A stretch of DNA of 46,762 bases. Origin: an uncultured Eubacteriales bacterium. Lineage in GTDB: Bacteria > Bacillota > Clostridia > Peptostreptococcales > Anaerovoracaceae. A model generated the notes under the pieces. The model saw only the letters and a list, made by a program, of their open reading frames with translations. It did not search any database and had not been told where the DNA came from. A program made the translations under genes and the position numbers. Positions 34,768-41,094 of the stretch are shown piece by piece (position 1 is the first letter of the stretch; every line of letters starts with the position of its first letter). The DNA lies in the NCBI GenBank assembly GCA_900320285.1, contig ONRQ01000006.1, positions 1 to 46,762 on the forward strand. The letters are read 5' to 3'.

Positions 34768-34843
34768 GGGGCGTTAGCTCAGCTGGGAGAGCGCAAGGTT
34801 CGCAATCTTGAGGCCAGGGGTTCGATCCCCCTACGCTCCACCA
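34768..34843 (+). tRNA. tRNA-Ala (anticodon CGC)
   Basis: A 76-base cloverleaf including encoded CCA. The acceptor stem contains the G3-U70 wobble that identifies alanine tRNAs; the D arm is TAGCTCAGCTGGGAGAGC; the anticodon CGC is at 34801-34803, reading GCG; the T loop is GGTTCGATCC. It ends directly beside the integrase-carrying element, so its 3' end is the probable attachment site. Confidence 0.95.
34811..34843 (+). other. Probable attachment site (tRNA 3' end)
   Basis: The T arm and acceptor 3' strand lie immediately before a tyrosine integrase that reads towards the tRNA, the usual layout of tRNA-targeting elements. The tRNA is intact, as expected when the element restores its 3' end. 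I did not find the second copy in the window, so the site is inferred. Confidence 0.4.
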
Positions 34844-34845
34844 CC

Positions 34846-34879
34846 AGACCCGTTGAAAAATCAACGGGTCTATTCTTTT
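34846..34879 (+). terminator. Terminator after tRNA-Ala
   Basis: A perfect 11-bp stem (34846-34856 AGACCCGTTGA with 34861-34871), loop AAAA, then ATTCTTTT. Confidence 0.85.
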
Positions 34880-34930
34880 GGCGGTGGTTAGATGTGATTA
34901 GATAGTGATTAGATGGGTCAGAATCGTACG

Positions 34931-36280
34931 CTATGCCAGTGATTGTGCAATTTTTTCATAGCGTTCCTCATCTGTTGTGAGATCATAGCAATAACACTGC
35001 TGGGTAGTGCGCAGATCCTTGTGACCGAATTCCTTCTGTATGATGAGATCATCAACACCATTTACATGCAATACTGATGCGACAGTCTTACGTGTTTTAT
35101 GAAGGCTTCTTTGCGGTATTCCAAGTTCCTCGCAATAGTTATTGATCATCTTGCCTAAACCGGAATAAAAGCTTTCAAATCCTTCGTTCACGCAGAAGAT
35201 GAATCCATCTGTCGGCATGTCCAGCCGCTCTCTTTCTTCACGGACCTTTTCTATGATATCCAATGCGGCAGGGACGACACTCACGGTTCTCCAACCTTCA
35301 CCGTCTTTAAGACGTCCTTTCAGACACTTCATATCGTGACTATAGGAGTCATGCAGTATGATTTGCTTGCCGTTGATATCATCAAATCTGAGCGCAGTTA
35401 CTTCTCCGCGTCTCAGACCAACATACAACAGGAATGCTATTGCTAAAGGAATAAATATCTGCACTCTATCTCTTTTTTCTTCAAACTGCTTGAATGCATA
35501 CTGTATCAGAGCATCACGCTCATCAGGGAAGAAAACCTCTTGCTCACTTGGTTTTTTCACTTCAGGCTTCAGTACTCTGCTTTTCGGAATCTTGATTCGA
35601 TCAAAAGGGTTACTGCTGATGATTTCGATTTCCATGGCATATTCCAGCATCTGGCGCATGACCAGAGAGAAATTGTTATACTGATGGGCGTTCATTTCCT
35701 TTGAACGAACCTTTTTCAGTATCCATTCCTCTATGTCAGCCTTTGTAAGTGAGCATATAGGCTTTTTTGTGATAGCATCGCCCTCATACAAAGATTTCCA
35801 GGTTGTTTTATCCCTTTTGATAGTGGAATCTGTAACATATATGCTTTTATGCTGTTGCCACTCATCAAACAGCTCTTCCAGTGTAATCTGAAGTCTTTTT
35901 CTTTGCTTTTCGGCTTCTGTATAGAAGTCAAATAGCATAGATATCAATTCATCATGAGATCCTCTTGAAACAAGTTTTCTCCCGTTAGGCTTTTCTGCAT
36001 CAGGCAAGTATGTTCTCCAGCGTCCATCAGCTCCTTTCCAAATACTAAGTGAATGATTTTTCTGTACATAATCAAGTTTCTTTTTGCTCATAAGTTTATG
36101 CACGCCATCTTCATCAAGGATACCATCGTCAATAATTGATGACAATAATTCCTCGGCTGTAAATGGCGTGACAAAACTGAGCGTGTCGGTCGTGACAGCC
36201 GTGACAGTGTTAGCGGGAGTTGTCCTCCTTGCTGTCACAGCTGTCACAGATTTCAAAGGACAGTATCCTGCCATCAGCAT
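34931..36280 (-). CDS. Tyrosine recombinase/integrase
   Basis: 449 residues. N-terminal DNA-binding/AP2-like segment (SIWKGADGRWRTYLP near 79-93), a SAM-like core-binding domain (near 130-215), and the catalytic domain: Arg in LLYVGLRRGEVTAL, H-x-x-R in LHKTRKT, His420 in FGHKDLRTT, nucleophile Tyr430. It probably integrates the element at the tRNA-Ala. The start is uncertain: Met1 (36280) and Met3 (36274) both follow AGGA; the first 35 residues (VTAVTARR...TVTAVTT) are encoded by the repeat array at 36183-36247. Its 5' end overlaps the winged-helix gene by 71 bases. Confidence 0.9.
   Translation of the reverse strand: MLMAGYCPLKSVTAVTARRTTPANTVTAVTTDTLSFVTPFTAEELLSSIIDDGILDEDGVHKLMSKKKLDYVQKNHSLSIWKGADGRWRTYLPDAEKPNGRKLVSRGSHDELISMLFDFYTEAEKQRKRLQITLEELFDEWQQHKSIYVTDSTIKRDKTTWKSLYEGDAITKKPICSLTKADIEEWILKKVRSKEMNAHQYNNFSLVMRQMLEYAMEIEIISSNPFDRIKIPKSRVLKPEVKKPSEQEVFFPDERDALIQYAFKQFEEKRDRVQIFIPLAIAFLLYVGLRRGEVTALRFDDINGKQIILHDSYSHDMKCLKGRLKDGEGWRTVSVVPAALDIIEKVREERERLDMPTDGFIFCVNEGFESFYSGLGKMINNYCEELGIPQRSLHKTRKTVASVLHVNGVDDLIIQKEFGHKDLRTTQQCYCYDLTTDEERYEKIAQSLA
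36183..36247. repeat. Inverted array of 9-bp-period repeats at the integrase start
   Basis: Plus strand: two tandem copies GTGACAGCC GTGACAGTG from 36192 (a degenerate third copy at 36183), a 24-base spacer (36208-36231), then two tandem copies CTGTCACAG from 36232. The right half is the inverse of the left. The array covers the end of the small winged-helix gene and the beginning of the integrase gene. Confidence 0.85.
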
Positions 36281-36455
36281 GTGTCCTGCTGTAGCTGTAT
36301 GCTATCCCTTCATCCAGCAAGAGGCTACTCTTGTACTGGTTGACATATTTTGTGATGACATTGGTGCCGACCGACTGATCACCAAGTTCATTAAGCAATT
36401 CAGTAGCTGAACTCTTCCATATCCTGTGTCTTTGAGAGATAAAAATATACTGCAT
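36210..36455 (-). CDS. Small winged-helix-like protein, related to the RepA C-terminus
   Basis: 81 residues. AGGATAGG lies 7 bases before the ATG. The sequence WKSSATELLNELG ... GIAYSYSRTHADGRILSF follows the same pattern as the C-terminal domain of the RepA-like ATPase at 38563 (FTGTMSALLKEIG ... GITYSSARVSSERNYVF), a domain type common at the end of element-borne AAA proteins. It may be a DNA-binding regulator or excision factor (inference). It overlaps the integrase by 71 bases, so the two are likely translated together. Its last residues (CDSCDS) are encoded by the repeat array. Confidence 0.65.
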   Translation of the reverse strand: MQYIFISQRHRIWKSSATELLNELGDQSVGTNVITKYVNQYKSSLLLDEGIAYSYSRTHADGRILSFEICDSCDSKEDNSR

Positions 36456-36479
36456 GATTATACCTATCCTTTCTCATTC

Positions 36480-36506
36480 AAAAAAGGCCCCCCTTAGAAG
36501 GGAACC
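36480..36506 (-). terminator. Terminator after the relaxase gene
   Basis: On the minus strand a GGTTCCC/GGGGGCC stem (36486-36506, with G-U pairs) is followed by six T (36480-36485). It separates the mobilization genes from the winged-helix-integrase pair. Confidence 0.6.
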
Positions 36507-36522
36507 CCTGATAATAATGTTT

Positions 36523-37908
36523 TTAACGTTCTTCTCTGTCTCTGTGATCCTTTCGAATGGTCTTAATATGATCACCGCGGCAGTGTTCAAGTTCGGTTTT
36601 TATGTCATCACGGACCTGGGTACTACGTTCCAGTGTGAAATCAGCAGTCCGTATATCCTTGCGCAGTTTACTGATCTTTGCAGTTAATTCGCCTCTTTCA
36701 GCCTTCCATTGTTCTATCTGATCAGGTTCTGAAGTACGCCTCAATTTATTTCGTATCTTGTTTCTCGTTGCAGAAAGATCGTCCATTTTCCTTTCTGAAT
36801 CAGAAATGAAAGTCTTAACATCTGCATCCGTTCTGAGATGTTCCCGTGCCATAAGCCTGGCGCAGGCGGAGTATTTATCACACATACGCCCGGCTTCACG
36901 CATCTCAGGTGAAAGCGGCCTATGTTTTTTCTTCGGCCTGTAACCGAGAAGATACAGATAATGAAGATAAAGTCCGTATAAGCCTCCAATCTTTCGTGCA
37001 GTCTTCCTTGTCCCGTTGACATGGATACGCGAATGCTTCGGAGGCATCATGGTCATAAGATGCTTTTCACGGTTGACTGCTACGATCTCGTAATCATTTG
37101 CATTGACTCTCTGAACTATCCTGTCTAGTTCATAATCCTCACCAAGCCGGTAAAGCCTTACAGCCTTTTGAGAATTAACCGACCTGATAGTCGGATACTT
37201 TCTTGTATAACTGTAGCTGATGATATATCCCTGTTGCTTCATCAGATTGATGAAAGTGGGGAAATTGGTACTGAGTGAGATTGCTTTATCTATAGCTTCA
37301 CGCATCAGATTGTATCTTGTAGGCTCACCGTTTTTCTCTGCAAAGTGGATCTGTCTTGGAGTTTTCCCTCGCGGCTTTTCTATGACTGAAAGCCCATTCT
37401 CCCTGCATATCTCATCAGATAATCTGCGCAGTCTGCTGTATGCAGCCTTATTGTCATTGAATTTCTTCCCATCTATGAACGAGACAGAACAACATACAAG
37501 GTGGTTATGAAGATGATCACGATCCAGATGAGTCGCGACCAGCACCTGGTATCTGTCTCCCCACATCCTGTGTGCGAGTTCTACTCCAAGCTGATGACAT
37601 TGCTCAGGCGTTACTTCGCCCGGTTTGAATGACTGATAACAGTGATAGGCGACATTACCGCCGGTCTTCCCGAAGAGCTTTTGAGTATTGATCATTTCGT
37701 CAAGCGCTGTATCAGCGGAGCAATTAACACCTGTTACATAGCATGCTTTTTCAGATTCTCCTGTAGTATCAGCGACCGTTTTGTCTCCATTCATCGCGTA
37801 CCTGATGACTGAGGCCAGATCATCTTCTGATGTTTTTTCAGGATTGGATGCATAATCAACGACACGTTTAAGGCTGTCTCTGACAGGCCAGATCTTAGTC
37901 GTTGCCAT
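36523..37908 (-). CDS. Relaxase, MobP-type (Relaxase/Mob nuclease domain)
   Basis: 461 residues. The probable catalytic Tyr19 is in VVDYASNPEKT, and the metal-binding three-His motif is HLDRDHLHNH (127-136), the standard pfam03432 arrangement. It nicks at oriT and leads the strand into the recipient. The C-terminal 100 residues are a charged coiled region (KMDDLSATRNKIRNK onward). GGAGG lies 9 bases before the ATG; the start overlaps the MobC-like gene by 14 bases. Confidence 0.92.
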   Translation of the reverse strand: MATTKIWPVRDSLKRVVDYASNPEKTSEDDLASVIRYAMNGDKTVADTTGESEKACYVTGVNCSADTALDEMINTQKLFGKTGGNVAYHCYQSFKPGEVTPEQCHQLGVELAHRMWGDRYQVLVATHLDRDHLHNHLVCCSVSFIDGKKFNDNKAAYSRLRRLSDEICRENGLSVIEKPRGKTPRQIHFAEKNGEPTRYNLMREAIDKAISLSTNFPTFINLMKQQGYIISYSYTRKYPTIRSVNSQKAVRLYRLGEDYELDRIVQRVNANDYEIVAVNREKHLMTMMPPKHSRIHVNGTRKTARKIGGLYGLYLHYLYLLGYRPKKKHRPLSPEMREAGRMCDKYSACARLMAREHLRTDADVKTFISDSERKMDDLSATRNKIRNKLRRTSEPDQIEQWKAERGELTAKISKLRKDIRTADFTLERSTQVRDDIKTELEHCRGDHIKTIRKDHRDREER

Positions 37909-38248
37909 CTGCTTTTACCTCCGTCTTTGGGTAAATATGCCTCATAAGCTGCAGAGTCTCAACCATTATTCTGAGCAGATCTGCATAAATGTCATCACAG
38001 AATTTCTGCATTATTGGGTCAGAAGATCGTCTTTTCATGTCGCTTACGGCTCCGATCACTTCGTTGATTCTGAGAAAACTATCTTCGATTTTTTTCGCAG
38101 GAAGCTCTTTCGGTACGACCTTCATTGCTATCTGTCTGAGGTATTCTGAGACGCTCAGGCGACACTTTTTTGCATTGCGTTCTATCTTTTCCTTTTCTTC
38201 CGGGGTCACTCTGATGTTGATCCCGAGATTCCTCTGTCTGTTTGCCAT
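37895..38248 (-). CDS. MobC-like relaxosome accessory protein
   Basis: 117 residues. The N-terminal ribbon-helix-helix pattern (INIRVTPEEKEKIERNAKK, then SVSEYLRQIAM) is typical of MobC/plasmid mobilization proteins that help the relaxase at oriT. Start at 38248 (MANRQRN) after AAGGAAA; the frame is open to 38272. Coupled to the relaxase by overlap. Confidence 0.85.
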   Translation of the reverse strand: MANRQRNLGINIRVTPEEKEKIERNAKKCRLSVSEYLRQIAMKVVPKELPAKKIEDSFLRINEVIGAVSDMKRRSSDPIMQKFCDDIYADLLRIMVETLQLMRHIYPKTEVKADGND

Positions 38249-38527
38249 ATAATATTTCCTTTCCTTAGACAATTATTTTCATACATGATTCTTTTGTAAT
38301 AACTGATAGGGGTTGCAGGGGCAGAGCCCCTCCCGGTATTGCCACATGTGGCAGTGCCGCGGCTATTATCACGGGCGGAGTCTCCGGCTGGCGATACATA
38401 GCCTATGCTCGCTACTCTTATGGACAGACCTCCGGCTGCCCATAGTGGCAACACCCGTGGCGATACACGGATGTTGTTCTTTTAGAAAGCTGGCAATACA
38501 AGGTGGCAATACTTGCATGCTGCCTAT
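38249..38527. other. Non-coding region with palindromes, oriT candidate
   Basis: Between mobC and repA, with no supportable gene. It holds AGGGGC-AGA-GCCCCT (38317-38331), the 14-bp perfect palindrome TGCCACATGTGGCA (38340-38353), and an imperfect TATGGACAG/CTGCCCATA pair near 38419-38445. A GC-rich hairpin stretch just before a MobC-relaxase pair is where oriT is usually found; no nic site could be assigned. Confidence 0.4.
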
Positions 38528-38600
38528 ATGACGGCAATGACGCTAATGACGGCATCTCGCTCCTAGAGCAGAGAAGCGTCATAAGCGTCATGAGCGTCAT
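38528..38600. repeat. Inverted array of 9-bp-period iteron-like repeats at the repA 3' end
   Basis: Plus strand: three ATGACG(G/C) copies at 38528, 38537 and 38546; a 22-base spacer that can fold (TCTCGCTC against GAGC-GAGA); then three inverse copies AGCGTCAT at 38575, 38584 and 38593. Period 9 in both halves. The right half encodes the last residues of the RepA-like protein (DAHDAYDAS); the left half is non-coding. Confidence 0.88.
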
Positions 38601-39660
38601 CACTATAAGCAGAGTCCAATTTGACAGATGCGTCTGTTAAACTTTCTGAGCCAGTGCAGGAATCATCTGCGACCGTGAACACATAGTTGCGCTCGCTGGA
38701 TACGCGTGCACTGCTATAGGTGATCCCAAGTGGGAGCAGCACTTCATCATGGAACTTCGAGAGCGCCCGGCTGAGAGCATGCGGCTTGACATGAGGAAGT
38801 CCGATCTCTTTGAGCAGTGCTGACATGGTGCCTGTGAATCCTCCCTCAGCCATCAGGTAGTCGACCACCTTATATACGATTTCAGGGACATTCTCTCTTG
38901 CGATGTCTTCCTCTGACTTCTCTTCGATGACCTGCCACTCGGGATGCTGCCACTGCATCACAAGTTCAATATCTGGTGCATCACGTCCGCTTACACTGAG
39001 CGTGCCGTCAGTGCCTCCGCGGTTTTTCCGGAGAATGAGAATCATGTCTGCTGTTCCGGTTACTGCTGATGAACCAAGCACATCATTATTGCCATCTTTC
39101 GAATCGTGCTTCTTGCGTGTATGGTGGACAAACACAATCGCAATCCTGCGATAATCAGCGATCTCCTTGAGCCTTGCAAGTTCCTCATACTCGCAAGCAT
39201 ATTGATTGGCATTCGATGTTGGGTCACCGTGCCGGATCTTCTGCAGTGTGTCAACGATCACAAGTCTGACTCCCGGATTACTGTCCAGACACTTTTCCAG
39301 ATCACTGATGAAGTCTCCGGATGGATCCAGCAGTGATGTGGCATATATCATTTCTTTCGGTGGAACAGTACCAATATCCAGTATCCTGCATTTGAGCCTT
39401 GCATCTGTGTCTTCAAGTGCGTAGTATGCAACACCGCACTGTTTGACATCATGACCGAGGAACGGCTCACCCAGGCTGACAGATAATGCCAGCCTCAGCA
39501 TCAGCCAGCTTTTACACGACTTTGGAGCACCTGCTATTATGGTCAGTCCTGTTGGGATGAGACCATCGACTATCATGTCAGGCTTGCAGCCGCCGACAGG
39601 ATTATAGAAGAGTTCTTCTGCGCTTTTGAAATTAGTGGTAATTTGTTTGTTTTCAGGCAT
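38563..39660 (-). CDS. RepA-like AAA/RecA-fold ATPase
   Basis: 365 residues. Walker A is GAPKSCKS (44-51), Walker B RLVIVDTLQ (about 132-140), with VFVHHTRK and SSAVTGTADM as in hexameric RepA helicases (AAA_25 type). From about 270 a winged-helix-like domain follows (GGFTGTMSALLKEIGLP; GITYSSARVSSERNYVF). It would unwind the element origin during replication after transfer or excision. AAAGGAGG is 4-5 bases before the ATG. The 3' end carries the iteron-like array. Confidence 0.85.
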   Translation of the reverse strand: MPENKQITTNFKSAEELFYNPVGGCKPDMIVDGLIPTGLTIIAGAPKSCKSWLMLRLALSVSLGEPFLGHDVKQCGVAYYALEDTDARLKCRILDIGTVPPKEMIYATSLLDPSGDFISDLEKCLDSNPGVRLVIVDTLQKIRHGDPTSNANQYACEYEELARLKEIADYRRIAIVFVHHTRKKHDSKDGNNDVLGSSAVTGTADMILILRKNRGGTDGTLSVSGRDAPDIELVMQWQHPEWQVIEEKSEEDIARENVPEIVYKVVDYLMAEGGFTGTMSALLKEIGLPHVKPHALSRALSKFHDEVLLPLGITYSSARVSSERNYVFTVADDSCTGSESLTDASVKLDSAYSDDAHDAYDASLL

Positions 39661-39679
39661 AAAGCCTCCTTTCCCGGCA

Positions 39680-39859
39680 TCATTGCCGTTTCTTCTTGCT
39701 TCGTTTGGAATTGTATTCAGGGCATTGTATTATCACTACTCTGAAGCTTTGCTTACAGTCGCGGTCACATTTACGGCACAGCTCGTTATATGTGATGCGC
39801 CCGCGATCATTCAGGAAGTAGTTCCATTCTTCCTTGTCGCGCTTTGACATTCTTGGCAT
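39680..39859 (-). CDS. Small Cys-containing protein of mobile elements
   Basis: 59 residues: MPRMSKRDKEEWNYFLND, then CRKCDRDC and a later Cys, and a Lys/Arg tail (SKRSKKKRQ). The C-x2-C-x3-C spacing suggests a small metal-binding or DNA-contacting protein. ATG 39859 has GGAGGTG 6 bases upstream; a GTG 9 bases earlier overlaps that site. It precedes repA by 19 bases. Proteins of this look are common beside RepA-like genes in clostridial elements, function unknown. Confidence 0.65.
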   Translation of the reverse strand: MPRMSKRDKEEWNYFLNDRGRITYNELCRKCDRDCKQSFRVVIIQCPEYNSKRSKKKRQ

Positions 39860-39919
39860 TGGTATCACCTCCGATCTTCATTGAGATAATTGATATTTAG
39901 TAATAACGTGCAAAACAAT

Positions 39920-39977
39920 AACGCCTCTATACCCAGTGATAAGATGTACGATCTCGGGGCGAAAAGAGGCGTTTTTT
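39920..39977 (+). terminator. Terminator-like hairpin in the divergent gap
   Basis: AACGCCTCT (39920-39928) pairs with AGAGGCGTT (39965-39973) and six T follow the G at 39971 (39972-39977); the 36-base loop has GC-rich segments. No plus-strand gene ends here, so it may close a small RNA or protect against read-through. The rest of the 419-base gap contains the promoter and palindromes listed separately and no gene I can support. Confidence 0.55.
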
Positions 39978-40078
39978 CCTGGTTATGACCATGTTTTTTG
40001 CAAGCAGAATACATCCGGCCGACTCATATATCCTATGCGTGCGTAAGGGGAGATTTTGATGTGTCTCGTTTTTTGCCC

Positions 40079-40097
40079 TCAGTCATGGGATGACTGA
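40079..40097. promoter_or_regulatory. Inverted repeat just upstream of the promoter
   Basis: TCAGTCA (40079-40085) and TGACTGA (40091-40097) are perfect inverse copies around TGGGA, 8 bases before the -35 box; a possible activator or repressor site. Confidence 0.5.
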
Positions 40098-40105
40098 AAT
40101 ACATG

Positions 40106-40134
40106 TTGAAACAGGGAGGTAAAGGCCTTATAAT
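40106..40134 (+). promoter_or_regulatory. Sigma-A promoter for the sigma-like/zinc-finger gene pair
   Basis: TTGAAA (40106-40111) and consensus TATAAT (40129-40134) with a 17-base spacer. Start near 40141; untranslated leader of about 138 bases. Confidence 0.85.
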
Positions 40135-40159
40135 AAACACATGTTCGGAACAAATGTTT
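40135..40159. promoter_or_regulatory. 25-bp palindromic operator over the transcription start
   Basis: AAACA-CA-TGTTC-G-GAACA-AA-TGTTT: two nested inverted pairs centred on 40147, beginning at the base after the -10 box. A dimeric repressor bound here would block the promoter. It does not match the LexA box of Firmicutes (CGAAC-N4-GTTCG). Confidence 0.65.
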
Positions 40160-40278
40160 ATTTTTACGGTCGACACACTGAATGCTTCTTAATCTCCCTC
40201 TATTAATAGGGAAAAAATAAGGGGTAAAACGGAACTAAAATTTCTGAAATCGCAAAAATATTTTCAGAGGATAAATAA

Positions 40279-41094
40279 ATGGCAGGATTATCTCGCGAAG
40301 CATGGTATGAAGAATACATGCTCATGATGGATGAAGAATATGGTGACTATGGATTCAAGGATGATCCGATAATTCTTGAAGAGATTGCGCTGGAGGAAGA
40401 AGAGGAAAGTGAGCCTGTAAAAAAGTACGTTATAGTCAGCGATGATGACGAGGAATGCAACGTACCCGCTGAAGTCGTTAGACTGAAGGACATACAGGTG
40501 CCGAAAGGTGTAAAGAAACTCAAACGTGACATCAGGCATGAGATGCTCAGAAGGATCGAACAGTCTGCACGAACAGTAACTGACTTCAAGCGCCTTAATG
40601 ACTGGTATGATTTTCTAGAAGAGAATGAAAAATCCAGGGTCAGGAAGCATGAGATCCTTAGGAATGGCGATGATTTCCCTCTTGAGTATGGCGAAGATGA
40701 GGACAGTTCATTCACTGCAGGTTGCTTGAGCAATGTTATAACCAGGCAGATGCGTAAAGGAGACATACTGGACTTTCTGTACTGCAAGCCGGATACTATA
40801 GATCAACTTGTGACAAAAGACTATATGATACATTTCATGCGAGCTTTGGATATGGATGATAGGGAACTATTCTATTACAAAGTCCTGGAGAAATATTCAA
40901 ATGCCGAGATCGCAGAGATGCGGGGTCAGACAGACAGAGCGGTAAGGAAGGCGTGGGATAAACTGGAGTTTCATCTGAAGCAGCGGACTATGGGCCTCCT
41001 GATTTTTAGAAGCGATAAGGATTACTCTTTTACAGGTGATGAGCAGAGATTCTTTGATACCTGCCGGGAACAGTATGAATACAGAGGTGCATAA
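40279..41094 (+). CDS. Sigma-70 region-4-like helix-turn-helix protein
   Basis: 271 residues. The first 60 are very acidic (EEIALEEEEESEP). The last third contains DMDDRELFYYKVLEKYSNAE, then IAEMRGQTDRAVRKAWDKLE, which reads as a region-4-type HTH (about residues 198-235) with the YSNAEIA turn seen in sigma-like proteins. Region 2 was not recognised, so it may be a transcription regulator rather than a complete sigma factor. AGAGGA precedes the ATG. Its stop overlaps the next start (TAATG). Confidence 0.6.
   Translation: MAGLSREAWYEEYMLMMDEEYGDYGFKDDPIILEEIALEEEEESEPVKKYVIVSDDDEECNVPAEVVRLKDIQVPKGVKKLKRDIRHEMLRRIEQSARTVTDFKRLNDWYDFLEENEKSRVRKHEILRNGDDFPLEYGEDEDSSFTAGCLSNVITRQMRKGDILDFLYCKPDTIDQLVTKDYMIHFMRALDMDDRELFYYKVLEKYSNAEIAEMRGQTDRAVRKAWDKLEFHLKQRTMGLLIFRSDKDYSFTGDEQRFFDTCREQYEYRGA

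Larger units (their letters stand above)
34844..39900. mobile_element. Integrative mobilizable element (minimal visible extent)
   Basis: Integrase, winged-helix-like gene, relaxase, MobC-like protein, RepA-like ATPase and a small Cys-containing protein lie on the minus strand behind tRNA-Ala. There are no type IV secretion or coupling-protein genes, so it is mobilizable rather than self-transmissible as far as seen. The left end is at the tRNA; the right end is unknown and may lie after the genes up to 41987, or beyond the window. Confidence 0.75.

Noticed and set aside
36456-36462. TATAAT one base before the ATG of the 81-residue gene as a promoter
   Set aside because: Transcription would start inside the gene, and no -35 lies at the right distance; it overlaps the ribosome-site region.
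38206-38531. Open frames on both strands in the repA-mobC gap (82 and 72 codons)
   Set aside because: No ribosome sites, unusual residue composition, and the DNA is dominated by palindromes and repeats.
40135-40159. Palindrome as a LexA (SOS) box
   Set aside because: The half-sites are TGTTC-G-GAACA, opposite in order and spacing to CGAAC-N4-GTTCG.
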